The notes: generated by a model not told the origin, from the letters alone. A stretch of 64,000 bases of DNA from JANOBD01 sp031411495 (GCA_031411495.1 JANOBD010000034.1:1-64000); one strand, 5' to 3'. Positions 18,045 to 27,385 are shown, counted from the stretch's first letter. Translations and numbers: made by a program.

Positions 18045-18458
18045 ATGGCCCATCTCTGCTTCAAGCTCGCACTCACGATCCTACTGGGCAGCAGTGTCAG
18101 CCTGATCTTCGCCCAGGACGCGACCCAGTACCAGAAACTGTACGAAGATACGCTGGTGCAACTCCAACAGTCGCAGGACCGGAAAAACCAACTCGCCAAC
18201 GAGAACGCACTGCTGACCGAGAAGATCGCCGCGCTGGAGGCGGAGATCCGATCGCTGCGCGCCGCGGCGGATCATGCCGAGTTGATGGCGATGCAGTACT
18301 CGGCCTTTCGGTCGTTCCTGATTCGCTACCCGGCGCTCAAGGCGCACTTTTCCACGTACGCCGGCCCGCCTGAGGTCGAGCGGGAACTGGAAGCCGTGCC
18401 GTTCGAGTTCTACGACCGCAATTGGCCTTTCTCGGCGATCGCGAGCGAAGGAGCCTGA
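18045..18458 (+). CDS. Small exported coiled-coil protein, unknown function
   Basis: A 137-residue protein with a signal peptide (MAHLCFKLALTILLGSSVSL, cleaved near FAQ-DA) and a coiled coil at about residues 30-75 (heptads in QKLYEDTLVQLQQSQDRKNQ and further). The C-terminal part is aromatic (YRNWPF-like). It was not recognised. Its stop codon overlaps the next start in TGATG, so the two are translationally coupled. Confidence 0.65.
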   Translation: MAHLCFKLALTILLGSSVSLIFAQDATQYQKLYEDTLVQLQQSQDRKNQLANENALLTEKIAALEAEIRSLRAAADHAELMAMQYSAFRSFLIRYPALKAHFSTYAGPPEVERELEAVPFEFYDRNWPFSAIASEGA

Positions 18459-18655
18459 TGCGACACGCGACCTTCGTCCTCGCGCTGCCGATCCTGATCG
18501 GAATCTCCGCCTGCGCGAAGAAACAGCCGACGAGCAAACCGGTGGTGGTCGAGGATGTAATTCCGTTCGGCACGCCGGTGTGCTTTCCGAAGGGGATCAC
18601 CAATCCGTCGACCCAGCCAGGCGCTACGCAGCCCAGCGATGATATCGCAGAATGA
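18458..18655 (+). CDS. Small lipoprotein
   Basis: A 65-residue protein whose ATG (18458-18460) overlaps the stop of the preceding coiled-coil gene. The signal peptide MRHATFVLALPILIGISAC ends in a lipobox with Cys19. The mature part is short and Pro/Thr-rich, ending NPSTQPGATQPSDDIAE, a linker-like tail. It probably works with the coupled coiled-coil protein in the envelope. It is convergent with the kinase gene, with one base between the stop codons. Confidence 0.7.
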   Translation: MRHATFVLALPILIGISACAKKQPTSKPVVVEDVIPFGTPVCFPKGITNPSTQPGATQPSDDIAE

Positions 18656-18656
18656 A

Positions 18657-19829
18657 TTACGATTGCGGTTCGGGAAGATTCGCGATGAAATCGGCGAGTT
18701 CCTGTGCCGTCGGCGACTTTGCGCCGCGGACGTAGTACCCGCTGGTCGCTACGCCGGTGCAGAGTGATTCTTCGAGCGAAAAGCCGAGCGTCTGGCCGAG
18801 ACAGAAGCCGGCGTTGAAGTGGTCGCCCGCGCCTGTGCTGATCATGGGTTTCTCGACGAACGGGCCCTTGAAGGTGGCGCTGTCTTCTTCGGTTGCGGCC
18901 GCCGCGCCGCGGCGCGGGTGAATGACGACGCAGGAGAGATTCAGCTCCGCGCGGATTCCTTTGGCGGTGTTCTCGATGTTCGCTTCAGGGTTGCTCATGC
19001 CCGGCAGGCCGAGCACCTCCGCGATTTCGCAACTCTCTTTCAGGTTCAGGCCCAGGATCACGTCCACCTGGTCGTCGAAGCGTGAGAGGAGCTTGAGTGC
19101 GTCGAGGATGTCCTCGTGGGTACGCTTTTCCGGGTCGGCCAGATCGATGAATAGCCTGCGTTCATGGCGTTCGAACTTCGGGACCACTTCGTCGAGAAGC
19201 TTCGCCCAGATGCGCGACATGTGCGGAAGCATGGTCCAGTTCACCATGCCGATGAGCCGCGATTCGCCGAGCACTTTCGCGAGTTGTTCCTCGCCGACGC
19301 GCGCGAGAAGATTGTCCCAGTTCACATCGTCCAGCGGCGTAAGCTTGCCGAGCATGAGCTTGCCGTCGTCGAACTCCAGCGCATCGGTGTGTCCGGGCTC
19401 GCCGATGCTGATGACGTGGGCGTGTTTCGCAAGCTCCGCGAAGACGGGGTGGAGATTTGGGTAGCCGAGGTTGCCGATGTAGGTAACGCCGATGCCGACG
19501 GCGGCGAGGGCGTTTGCCATGATCGGGCCGTTGCCGCCGAGCTTCATCTGCTTCACGATCAGCTCGTAGTTGCTGCTTTCGCCGGCGGCGGCGCGGATCT
19601 TTTCCGCGAGCCTCATGATTGTCGGCACCGTATCGAAGGTGTTGTGATCGGTTCGCTTCTCGACGACCGAGATGATCTCATCCACAAAGCCGTCGAGGCC
19701 GACGGTGGCCTTGATCGCGCCGAGACTCGGAATCGCCGCGATGAGCTTCCGCGACGCCGATGCGCAAATCTGCTGGCGGGTCAATGACACTTCTTCGCTC
19801 CTCTCGGCAACCTTGAAATACCCCGGCAA
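18657..19829 (-). CDS. PfkB family sugar kinase
   Basis: A 390-residue ribokinase-fold kinase. The N-terminal block TVGLDGFVDEIISVVEKR fits the PfkB substrate-binding start, GGNGPIMANALAAVG is the conserved glycine region, and STGAGDHFNAGFCLGQ holds the anion hole and catalytic Asp of PfkB signature 2 (GAGDxFxAG). The substrate is unknown; the enzyme phosphorylates a sugar or nucleoside in the cytoplasm. It starts 11 bases after the SLBB lipoprotein gene on the same strand, so the two are probably co-transcribed, although no functional link is obvious. Confidence 0.88.
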   Translation of the reverse strand: MPGYFKVAERSEEVSLTRQQICASASRKLIAAIPSLGAIKATVGLDGFVDEIISVVEKRTDHNTFDTVPTIMRLAEKIRAAAGESSNYELIVKQMKLGGNGPIMANALAAVGIGVTYIGNLGYPNLHPVFAELAKHAHVISIGEPGHTDALEFDDGKLMLGKLTPLDDVNWDNLLARVGEEQLAKVLGESRLIGMVNWTMLPHMSRIWAKLLDEVVPKFERHERRLFIDLADPEKRTHEDILDALKLLSRFDDQVDVILGLNLKESCEIAEVLGLPGMSNPEANIENTAKGIRAELNLSCVVIHPRRGAAAATEEDSATFKGPFVEKPMISTGAGDHFNAGFCLGQTLGFSLEESLCTGVATSGYYVRGAKSPTAQELADFIANLPEPQS

Positions 19830-19840
19830 ACCGGCAGACT

Positions 19841-20632
19841 TTATTCGTTCACCGTGATCGTCACCACGTCGCCCGCCACCAGCACGGGGTTTGCCGTCTG
19901 GCCGGCAAGGATGTCGCTGAGCAGCGCCGACGACGGTTCCTCGCCGGAGCGCTCGATCTTAACGGTGACCTTCGAGCCGTCTTTTTCCACGAGCCCGGCG
20001 GCGACAATCGCCTGCGCGAGCGTGAGGCTGTCCTGAACTTCGTACCGGCCGGGGAACTGAACGTGGCCGACGACGGCGAACGCGGTCGTGCTCAGATCGG
20101 CGGCGGGGACCAGCCCCGCGGCGGTTGTCACGACGACGGGTTCGCCATTCGCGGACGTGCCGATCGACATCTCGCTCGGCTGGGTGCTCGGATGGGTTGG
20201 CAGCATCGCCTGGATCTGCGCCTGCGATGCCGGCAGCGGGGGTACACCGGTATAGGTCGGCGCGAATTGCGGGCCTGTGGAGACGATTCCTTCGCGCTGC
20301 TCGAATGCGGTGTACGGCGAGGTCACGAGGTTGCCGATATAAATCCCGCTTTCCACGATCGGGATCAGCAGAACGTGAACGTTGTCGGCAGACTTGTAGC
20401 GAAATGCCGTCGTGTCCGATCCGATGTCGCCGTTTTGATAAAGGGCGGCCGTCTGATCGTAATCGCGCACCGGCTGCGTGGCGGGTGCTTCGAACGTAAC
20501 GTTTGTCTGTGGCTCTGGCGCCAGCGCCCGCTGCTCGGAAGTGGTGTAGCCGATGCAGCCGCTCACCATCGCCATGCCGAGGAGTAAGAGCGGGGCCGAG
20601 GTGTTTCGCAGTGCGGTTCCGAACGATTTCAT
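19841..20632 (-). CDS. Lipoprotein with C-terminal SLBB domain
   Basis: A 263-residue envelope lipoprotein. The signal peptide ends at the lipobox of VSGC (Cys26). Residues about 185-263 form an SLBB (soluble-ligand-binding beta-grasp) domain: VVGHVQFPGRYEVQDSLTLA, then AIVAAGLVEKDGSKVTVK, ending AGDVVTITVNE, as found in polysaccharide export proteins such as Wza, but without the preceding Poly_export domain. The middle is a Pro/Thr-rich linker with PATQPVRD and HPSTQPSE. AAGGAC lies upstream of the ATG. Role is probably in envelope or exopolysaccharide assembly, by inference. Confidence 0.75.
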   Translation of the reverse strand: MKSFGTALRNTSAPLLLLGMAMVSGCIGYTTSEQRALAPEPQTNVTFEAPATQPVRDYDQTAALYQNGDIGSDTTAFRYKSADNVHVLLIPIVESGIYIGNLVTSPYTAFEQREGIVSTGPQFAPTYTGVPPLPASQAQIQAMLPTHPSTQPSEMSIGTSANGEPVVVTTAAGLVPAADLSTTAFAVVGHVQFPGRYEVQDSLTLAQAIVAAGLVEKDGSKVTVKIERSGEEPSSALLSDILAGQTANPVLVAGDVVTITVNE

Positions 20633-20786
20633 GATCAGGTCCTTCTGTGTTCCGGTTCAGGCGGCGGCAAGGGCGTCCCTGGAGTAGACGGCCCGACGCA
20701 TCTTCATATTTCGGCAGGTCGGGTCAATTTTCGTGTGCCGCCCCGCGCGGATTCAGGCCTCAACACGGACGGAATCGCAAATCGGG

Positions 20787-21065
20787 TCACGGGTTAAACA
20801 CGCTGTCGAGGTCACGTTTGAGCGCCTTCCTGTCGAGCGTACCCGTTCCACCCCCGGAAATATCGGTCGGATCGACGTCATCCTTTTTTCCGCTGGTCAT
20901 CAGGTCGCTGTCGGGATTGTAATTAAAAGGGTCGCGCATCGCGGCATCCTGACGATCGTGCGCGGTGGGACCTTCGTCACTTTCGCAGCCGCAGAGGATC
21001 GCGAGAACGATTGCGCCACCGATGAACGAGGATAAACGCTGATGGTTCTTGTCGAATGGATTCAT
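20787..21065 (-). CDS. Small lipoprotein, unknown function
   Basis: A 92-residue protein with an N-terminal signal and lipobox LCGC (Cys27); the mature part is Asp-rich and probably disordered (DPFNYNPDSD, DPTDISGGGTG). AAGGA precedes the ATG at the usual distance. It lies 69 bases downstream of guaB on the same strand. No family was recognised. Confidence 0.65.
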   Translation of the reverse strand: MNPFDKNHQRLSSFIGGAIVLAILCGCESDEGPTAHDRQDAAMRDPFNYNPDSDLMTSGKKDDVDPTDISGGGTGTLDRKALKRDLDSVFNP

Positions 21066-21134
21066 GGAACATCCTTCCTGCTCCCGTGAGTGCGGAACAT
21101 TCTATCCGCGTTCATCGGCATCCGTCCGTGGCAT

Positions 21135-22676
21135 TTATTCATTCCGATGTCCGGCATGGTCCACCGTGTAATTCGGGCTTTCCCGCGTGATGCGAATGTC
21201 GTGCGGGTGGCTTTCCACCATGCTGGCGCCCGTGACGCGGCAAAAACGGGCTTCCTTCCGAAGCCCTTCGATGGTCTTGGTGCCGCAGTAGCCCATGCCG
21301 GCCTTCACGCCGCCGACGAGTTGGTACACGAACTCGCTGAGCATGCCGCGGTAAGGAACCAGTCCTTCTACGCCTTCGGGGACGAGCTTGTTCAACTTCT
21401 TCACGCCGGCCTGTCCGTAGCGGTCGCCGGAGCCCTTCATCATCGCGCCCAGCGAGCCCATGCCGCGATAGGTCTTGTATTGCCGGCCCTGGTGGATCAC
21501 GAGCTCGCCGGGCGATTCGTGCAGCCCCGCGAAGAGCGATCCCATCATGCATGCGCTCGCGCCAGCGGCGATGGCCTTGGCGATGTCGCCGGAATGTCGG
21601 ATGCCGCCGTCGGCGATCACCGGCACGCCCGCCGCTTCCGCGACCTTCACCGCGTTGAAGATCGCCGAGATCTGCGGCACGCCGACGCCGGTCACGATCC
21701 GCGTCGTGCAGATCGCCCCCGGGCCGATGCCCACCTTGATCGCATCGGCGCCGGCGTCGATCAGGTCCTTCGCGGCTTCGCTGGTGGCGATGTTGCCGGC
21801 GATGATCTGGATGTCGTACTTCTTCTTGAGCTGTCTCACCGTCTCGAGAACGTTCTTCGAGTGCCCGTGCGCAGTGTCGACGGTGATGACATCCACCTCG
21901 GCGGCGATGAGCGCTTCGACGCGCTCGAAATCCAGAACGCCAGTGGCAGCGCCGACGCGCAGCCGGCCGCGCTTGTCCTTGCTGGCGTTGGGGTACTGGT
22001 GGAGCTTGTCGATGTCCCGCATCGTCACCAGCCCGGCCAGTTGGCCGTTCTTGTTCACCAGCAGGAGTTTTTCGATCTTCTCGCGGTAGAGGATCCGTTC
22101 TGCCTCTTCGAGCGAGACATCATCGGCGGCCGTGATGAGGTTCTGCTTGGTCATCACCTCGCCGATGGGCTTGCTGTCGTCATCCTGATACTTGAGGTCG
22201 CGGCGGGTGAGGATGCCCACGACCTGCGGGGCGGACTTGAAATCGCGAAGGCGTTTCACGTGGCCGTTGACATCGACCGAGCCATTCGCGGTTCCGTTGA
22301 CGATCGGGATGCCCGAGACATTGTACTCGTGCATCAGCTGTCGGGCCTGGCCGATGGTGGCGGTGGGCGGCAGGGTGATCGGGTCGACGATGACGCCGTT
22401 CTCCGAGCGCTTCACCTTTTCCACTTCGCGGGCCTGCTCTTCGATGGGGAGATTCTTGTGGATGATGCCGATGCCGCCCTCCTGCGCCAGGGCGATCGCC
22501 AGGGCGGATTCGGTGACGGTGTCCATCGGGGCCGAGATCAGGGGGATGTTGATCTCGATGTTGCGGGTGAGATGGGTCCTGGTGTCGGCTTCGGAAGGGA
22601 TGAAGTCCGAACGGGCCGGGATGAGCAACACGTCGTCGAAGGTGATCGCGTCGAAAACGATCTTGGGGTGTTCCAT
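21135..22676 (-). CDS. guaB: Inosine-5'-monophosphate dehydrogenase
   Basis: A 513-residue enzyme that oxidises IMP to XMP with NAD, the first step of guanine nucleotide synthesis. The N-terminus FDAITFDDVLLIPARS is diagnostic. A CBS pair is inserted at about residues 95-230. The catalytic loop GIGPGAICTTRIVTG carries the active-site Cys, and the flap holds MGSLGAMMKGSGDRY. Start 22676 is chosen because it gives the family N-terminus; an upstream extension to 22973 has no homology-like features. AGGA precedes the ATG. Confidence 0.97.
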   Translation of the reverse strand: MEHPKIVFDAITFDDVLLIPARSDFIPSEADTRTHLTRNIEINIPLISAPMDTVTESALAIALAQEGGIGIIHKNLPIEEQAREVEKVKRSENGVIVDPITLPPTATIGQARQLMHEYNVSGIPIVNGTANGSVDVNGHVKRLRDFKSAPQVVGILTRRDLKYQDDDSKPIGEVMTKQNLITAADDVSLEEAERILYREKIEKLLLVNKNGQLAGLVTMRDIDKLHQYPNASKDKRGRLRVGAATGVLDFERVEALIAAEVDVITVDTAHGHSKNVLETVRQLKKKYDIQIIAGNIATSEAAKDLIDAGADAIKVGIGPGAICTTRIVTGVGVPQISAIFNAVKVAEAAGVPVIADGGIRHSGDIAKAIAAGASACMMGSLFAGLHESPGELVIHQGRQYKTYRGMGSLGAMMKGSGDRYGQAGVKKLNKLVPEGVEGLVPYRGMLSEFVYQLVGGVKAGMGYCGTKTIEGLRKEARFCRVTGASMVESHPHDIRITRESPNYTVDHAGHRNE

Positions 22677-23269
22677 GTGACGATCCTGCGGATGAGCAGG
22701 GGGAGTGTCAAGCCGCAGACCGATCCGCCGACGAGTGAGAGGATGAATGGGCGTGGTTGCGCGCGAAAATGAACGGTGAATTATTGTTAAATATCTATCA
22801 ATGAACGACTTGCGAATTGGCGAGATGTGGTCAGCGTCGCCGCAATCGCAAAAGCCTCTCAGACCCTCTCCAATCCTCTCATTATGATCGCAAGAAGTCG
22901 AAATGGCTATTGCGGCCGCTGGGAAGGGTCCGGCGAGCCAAAGCATCGCGGCGCTGTTTGCGAAAGCACGCATCTACATGACCGAGCGCGCTGCGCGAAT
23001 ATCACCAAAAAGCGCAGCGCGCGAAACCGTACGATGCGCGTAAGTTGCGTCGGAAACTGGCGTGCAATCTCGCGGCGATCGTTTCGTGTTTTGTCCACAG
23101 GAGAAATCGCGTTTTAGTCGCGAAGCCACGCTTTGCTGGTCTTGATCATTGCGACTTGCCTCAAACCCGCGAGGGGTTCTGACGCTGGACTGACCGGCGA
23201 TGGCGTCGCGTCGCGGCTACGTTCGATCGCGCTTCGCCGTATCGACACCGTCTCATCGACGCGTGACCA
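22677..23269. other. 593-base intergenic region upstream of guaB
   Basis: No convincing gene. The first 130 bases are relatively AT-rich (for example ATTATTGTTAAATATC) and may hold the guaB promoter. A GC-rich hairpin lies at 22986-23022 with perfect 11-base arms (GCGCGCTGCGC and its complement) around a 15-base loop. A possible 46-residue frame at 22903-23043 is listed separately. Confidence 0.5.
22903..23043 (+). CDS. Possible small basic protein (doubtful)
   Basis: A 46-residue frame, MAIAAAGKGP... to ...ETVRCA, Ala/Lys/Arg-rich, with TATGAT at 22883-22888 and AAGAAG before the ATG. The hairpin at 22986-23022 lies within it. No homologue is recognised and it may be chance. Confidence 0.25.
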   Translation: MAIAAAGKGPASQSIAALFAKARIYMTERAARISPKSAARETVRCA

Positions 23270-24289
23270 TCACTTGATCCCGACGACCATCGAATCAGGC
23301 CCAACCAGGTGTTCCACGCGCGTCTGCGAAAACCCGGCTTCCTTCATCCAGCCGGTGCAGTCGGCGCCGGTGTAGTCGAAGCCACCGGGCGTTTCGATGA
23401 GCATGTTCAGGCTCATCATCAGCCCGAAGGCGTTGGTGTTGCGCTCGTCGTCGATGATCGCTTCGTACACGATCAGCGCGCCGCCTTTTGGCAGCGCATC
23501 GTAGGCCTTGGCGATGAGCATCTTCTTGGTGGGCAGGTCCCAGTCGTGAAGGATGTGGCCCATGGTGATCACGTCCACCTTCGGCAGATCGCCTTTGAAA
23601 AAGTCGCCAGCCTCGAAGCGCAGGCGCGAGGCGAGTCCCAGCCGCTGGATGTAGGCGTCGAAGATCGGGCCGACCTTTGGCAAGTCGAAGCCGATGCCCG
23701 AGAGGTGCGGATTCGCCAGCGCGATCTGCGCGGCGAGGTCGCCCTGCGCGGTGCCGACGTCGGCGAAGGTGTTGTACGCGCTCCAGTCGAACTTCGTCGC
23801 GATGGCGCGGTTGGCGGCATTGCTGATGCCGGTCATCGCGGCGAGGAACTCTTCGAGCCGGGTCGGGTCGGCGTAGAGCGTCTCGAAGAGGCCAGCCCCG
23901 CCGTTGCGCGATTCGTTCTGCGGCTTGCCGCTGCGCAGCGCTTCGGTGAGGTTGCCCCAGAACGGATAGAGGCGATGGTTGGCCATCTCCAGGATGCCGC
24001 CGATGTAGGATGGCTTGCCGCGATCGAGAAAGAGCTCCGTTTCGGGCGTGTTGGCGTAGGTGTCGTCCTGCCGGGTCAGAAAGCCGAGCGCGACGAGCGC
24101 GTCGAGGAAGTCGCGGGCGCCGCGCGGGTGCAGTTGAAGCTGGGTTTTGATCGTGTTGATCGACATCGGCCCGCGCGCGAGAGTCGTGAACAGTCCGATC
24201 TCGATCGCGCTCAGGAGCGTCTTGGATGCCCAGAAGGCCAGGCCGGTCTGGAGGATCTTTTCGGGGTTCAACGTGAGGGGCGCGGACAT
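23270..24289 (-). CDS. O-methyltransferase, acetylserotonin/hydroxyneurosporene type
   Basis: A 339-residue SAM-dependent methyltransferase of the family-2 O-methyltransferase group. An N-terminal dimerisation winged helix (KTLLSAIEIGLFTTLARG) precedes the Rossmann domain with motif I VGTAQGDLAAQIALANP, the acidic-loop block FDLPKVGPIF, and MGHILHDWDLPTKKMLIAKA, where the His-Asp pair is the usual catalytic base region. AAGGAG before the ATG at 24289 fixes the start over the ATG at 24316. The substrate is probably a small hydroxylated aromatic or isoprenoid, not predictable here. Confidence 0.88.
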   Translation of the reverse strand: MSAPLTLNPEKILQTGLAFWASKTLLSAIEIGLFTTLARGPMSINTIKTQLQLHPRGARDFLDALVALGFLTRQDDTYANTPETELFLDRGKPSYIGGILEMANHRLYPFWGNLTEALRSGKPQNESRNGGAGLFETLYADPTRLEEFLAAMTGISNAANRAIATKFDWSAYNTFADVGTAQGDLAAQIALANPHLSGIGFDLPKVGPIFDAYIQRLGLASRLRFEAGDFFKGDLPKVDVITMGHILHDWDLPTKKMLIAKAYDALPKGGALIVYEAIIDDERNTNAFGLMMSLNMLIETPGGFDYTGADCTGWMKEAGFSQTRVEHLVGPDSMVVGIK

Positions 24290-24472
24290 GGTGACTCCTT
24301 GTTTGAATGCGGTCATCAGGCCATGCGGATTCGCCCGCGCACGTCTGCCAGCTCAATTCGCCAAACAGGTGCGGCGAACAGAGTAGCCAATGCGCTGAAA
24401 TGTTATCGCTGCGATCCGCGGCCGAAGGTGAGAATATCAGCTGACTCGAAGGACCGTGCAAGACGTTGCAGC

Positions 24473-24769
24473 CTAACCCTTCACTTCCGTCCCGCACTCC
24501 GGGCAGCGCTCGGGCGACGCCCGCAGGTCGTAGCCGCAGGTTATGCATTTGCCTTGCAGTCCCCAAAGTCGCTGCCGCAGCGCGCGCCTTAGCGAACCGC
24601 TCATTGCAATCAGCACGGTCACCATCGCGCACGAGGCGACAAAGATCGTTCGATCAACATTCGTCGCGCGCGGCCGGACCATCGTCCACTTCCACGCGTA
24701 GGCTGCGACGACGAACAATGGAATCAGCAGCGCGATCGCCCACAGGGTGCGCAAGCGCGAAGCGTTCAT
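24473..24769 (-). CDS. Small membrane protein with C-terminal zinc ribbon
   Basis: A 98-residue protein with two transmembrane helices (LWAIALLIPLFVVAAYAW and a second near residues 43-60) and a C-terminal zinc ribbon CITCGYDLRASPERCPECGT, which is a recurrent planctomycete module. Its ATG overlaps the stop of the cysteine desulfurase gene by four bases, indicating coupled translation. Function is unknown. Confidence 0.75.
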   Translation of the reverse strand: MNASRLRTLWAIALLIPLFVVAAYAWKWTMVRPRATNVDRTIFVASCAMVTVLIAMSGSLRRALRQRLWGLQGKCITCGYDLRASPERCPECGTEVKG

Positions 24770-25917
24770 GCACCCACCGGCATTACCCTGCGCAGCTTCT
24801 CGATGATCCCCGGCAGGACGCTCAGGCACTTGTCCACCTCGGCGTCCGTGGTGTAGCGGCTCAGGCTCAGGCGGATCGCGCCCGTCCACTCCGGCTCCGT
24901 GCCCATGGCGCGGATGACGTGGCTCGGCTCGAGGCTGCCCGATGAGCACGCGCTGCCGGCACTCGCGCAGATGCCTTGCTCGCTGAGCGCCAGCAGGATC
25001 GGCTCGACGGCGAGTTGCTTGAAGCTGATGTTGGTCGTGTTCGGCAGCCGGTTTTCAACATCGCCGTTCACGCGGGTATCGCTGATCTGTTCGAGGATGC
25101 TCGCTTCGAGCCGGTCCCTTAGCGGGGCGACGCGGCTGGTCATCAGCCCAAGATTCTCCTTCGCGAGTTTCGCGGCCACGCCCATGCCGACGATGCCGGG
25201 GACGTTCTCCGTGCCGCCGCGCTTGGAATTTTCCTGCGGGCCGCCGAGCACCAGTGACCGCAGCCGCATGCCCTTGCGTGTGTAGAGCGCGCCGATGCCC
25301 TTGGGCCCGTGAAACTTGTGGGCGGCGATCGTCGCCGCGTCGATCGACATCGCCGTGAGGTCGACGGGGATCTTGCCCAGGCACTGCGTGAGATCGACGT
25401 GGATTGGGACACGTTTCTCTTTGCACGCGGCAGCGATTTTCTCCATCGGGAAGAGCGTGCCGGTTTCGTTGTTCGCCCACATCATGGTCACGAGCGCGGT
25501 GTCGTCGGTGATGTGCTTGAGGAGTTCGTCGAAATCGAGCTGGCCGGCGCGGTCGACGCCGATCTCGACGATTTCAAATCCCTCGCGTCCCAGCAGGCCG
25601 CAGGTTTCCTTGGTGGCCGAGTGTTCGACCTTGCTGGTGACGATCTTGCGGCGCGGCGTGCGCGCGGTGAGCAGGCCGCGGATGGACGTGTTGGTCGCTT
25701 CGGTTCCGCCGGAGAGGAACGTGAGTTCGCGGCTCGTGCAGTTGATCAAAGCGGCGAGCTGTTCGCGGGCTTCGTCAATCTTGCGGCGGGCTTCTTGGCC
25801 GAAGCGGTGGGCCGAGCTGGGGTTGCCCCAGGTTTCGGTCAGGCATTGGGTCATGGCCGCCACCACTTCGGGTGCCGGCTGGGTCGTCGCGTTGGAGTCG
25901 AGGTACGTCAGGTCCAT
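24766..25917 (-). CDS. Cysteine desulfurase (NifS/IscS family)
   Basis: A 383-residue PLP enzyme that removes sulfur from cysteine for Fe-S cluster or thionucleoside synthesis. The N-terminus YLDSNATTQPAPEVVAAM is typical. The PLP lysine is in AAHKFHGPKGIGALY and the persulfide-forming Cys in SAGSACSSGSLEPSHV, the longer group I (NifS/IscS) loop. No scaffold gene iscU is adjacent; the neighbours are an esterase-like gene 52 bases upstream and a coupled zinc-ribbon membrane protein downstream. GTTCCT before the ATG is not a ribosome site. Confidence 0.93.
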   Translation of the reverse strand: MDLTYLDSNATTQPAPEVVAAMTQCLTETWGNPSSAHRFGQEARRKIDEAREQLAALINCTSRELTFLSGGTEATNTSIRGLLTARTPRRKIVTSKVEHSATKETCGLLGREGFEIVEIGVDRAGQLDFDELLKHITDDTALVTMMWANNETGTLFPMEKIAAACKEKRVPIHVDLTQCLGKIPVDLTAMSIDAATIAAHKFHGPKGIGALYTRKGMRLRSLVLGGPQENSKRGGTENVPGIVGMGVAAKLAKENLGLMTSRVAPLRDRLEASILEQISDTRVNGDVENRLPNTTNISFKQLAVEPILLALSEQGICASAGSACSSGSLEPSHVIRAMGTEPEWTGAIRLSLSRYTTDAEVDKCLSVLPGIIEKLRRVMPVGA

Positions 25918-25969
25918 AGGAACAGGGTAGTCTCCGTATTTCCTATAGGCGAGGCAAGGGTGAACTGCA

Positions 25970-27217
25970 TCACTTCCCGTATAGCCAGATCAGCACCTGA
26001 TCGAATCGCGATTGCCACGCCGGCTCGTTGTTCGCCGGTTCGGGGATCTGGACGAACTTCAGGTGTTCCGCATCGGCGCCACTCTTGGTGAGCGAGTCGA
26101 AGAACGCGACGCCGTCTGCGACGGCGGTGGAGTTGGTGGTGCCGGCTTCGGGGCTGACGTCGAGCCAGAGTTTCTTGCCCTTGAGTGATGCGCCGTCGCC
26201 GACGAGTTCGGAGATCGACTTGCCGTTGGCGCGGAGCTGTGGCGTGAGCAGCGCGACGTTGCCGAACACATCCGGCTTCTGCTGGACGACGCCCAGTGCC
26301 GCCAGCCCGCCCATGCCCGCGCCACCGATCGTGTTGCTCGGCGCATCCGGCTTCGTGCGATAAACCGAGTCGATCAGCGGCTTGATCGTGTTGACGACGA
26401 GGTTCGCGTACGCATCGCTTTCGTTGTTGGTGCCCGGGGCGCTCAGGGCTTTGGGCGTGTACTCGGCCGTTCGGGCGGGTGTGTTCCAGATGCCGACGAT
26501 AATGACGGGTGCGATTTTGCCTTCGGTGATCAGGCGCTGCGCGGTTTCATCCGCCTTCCATTCGATGCCGTTGTAGCTGGCGCTTTCGTCGAAGAGGTTC
26601 TGGCCGTCCTGCAGGTAAAGGACGGGATAGCGGACGTCCTTGTTGGCTTCGTCGTTATATCCGGGCGGGAGGTAGACGGTGAGGTTGCGTTCCAGGCCGA
26701 TCACGCCATCGGTGACCTTTTTGTGTTCGCGAATGTCACCGGTATAGGTGACGCGTCCGGGCGTGGCGATGCCCTTATCGCGCCATGCGGCGACGGTGAC
26801 TTCGACGGTGTCGTCGCCCTTGGCGAAAAAGGTACGGTTGGGGACATCGCTGTCGTCGGCGTTGCACTCGACGGTGCTCCACGTGCCGCGGGTGACTTTG
26901 AACTCCTGGTTGAGGCCGGTCATCATTTCCAGCGTGGCGACGTAGGTGCCATCGGGTTGCCGGGTGAGCGGCACGCCGGCCTCGTCCCAGGTCACGGGAA
27001 GCATCGAACCGGCGAGATAAAGCGGCTGCGTCTTGGGCGTGTTCTCGGGCACGTGGACGACGAACTTCACCTTGGTGAGCTTCTGCTTCTTGGCCCAGTC
27101 TTCGTACGACTGTGCGACTTGCTCGCTGCGCGAGCTGTCGACATAGTGATAGACGAGCACGCCGCCGAGCACGCCCGCAAAGACCAGAACGATTCCGCCG
27201 ACCGTCCGCTTGAACAT
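25970..27217 (-). CDS. Membrane-anchored esterase-fold protein, catalytic residues apparently lost
   Basis: A 415-residue protein of the enterochelin-esterase-like alpha/beta-hydrolase group. A transmembrane anchor (about 7-25) is followed by a beta-sandwich resembling a CBM20/48-type domain (about 50-145, LYLAGSMLPVTWDE) and the hydrolase domain (about 165-415; RYPVLYLQDGQNLFD). In active relatives the nucleophile sits in GGSSMGG; here the residues are IGGAGMGGL, so position 301 is Gly. The region where the catalytic His is normal (TH-NE-x-x-W) reads EPANNEPAW. It may be a binding protein rather than an enzyme. GGGAGG fixes the start at 27217. Confidence 0.8.
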   Translation of the reverse strand: MFKRTVGGIVLVFAGVLGGVLVYHYVDSSRSEQVAQSYEDWAKKQKLTKVKFVVHVPENTPKTQPLYLAGSMLPVTWDEAGVPLTRQPDGTYVATLEMMTGLNQEFKVTRGTWSTVECNADDSDVPNRTFFAKGDDTVEVTVAAWRDKGIATPGRVTYTGDIREHKKVTDGVIGLERNLTVYLPPGYNDEANKDVRYPVLYLQDGQNLFDESASYNGIEWKADETAQRLITEGKIAPVIIVGIWNTPARTAEYTPKALSAPGTNNESDAYANLVVNTIKPLIDSVYRTKPDAPSNTIGGAGMGGLAALGVVQQKPDVFGNVALLTPQLRANGKSISELVGDGASLKGKKLWLDVSPEAGTTNSTAVADGVAFFDSLTKSGADAEHLKFVQIPEPANNEPAWQSRFDQVLIWLYGK

Positions 27218-27385
27218 GTTGCCTCCCGATTGCTTTGAGATGCACTTCCGCTCGCGCGATGGTACCTCGGGCGAGCCGGGGTCCAAGAAAGCGTGGTGAA
27301 CGCGTCTTAAAGAATCGAACCAGTGATATGACGGAACAAGCGATGGAAAGCTCGCCGGCGCGGCGGCATTCGTGCGGGATTCAAG

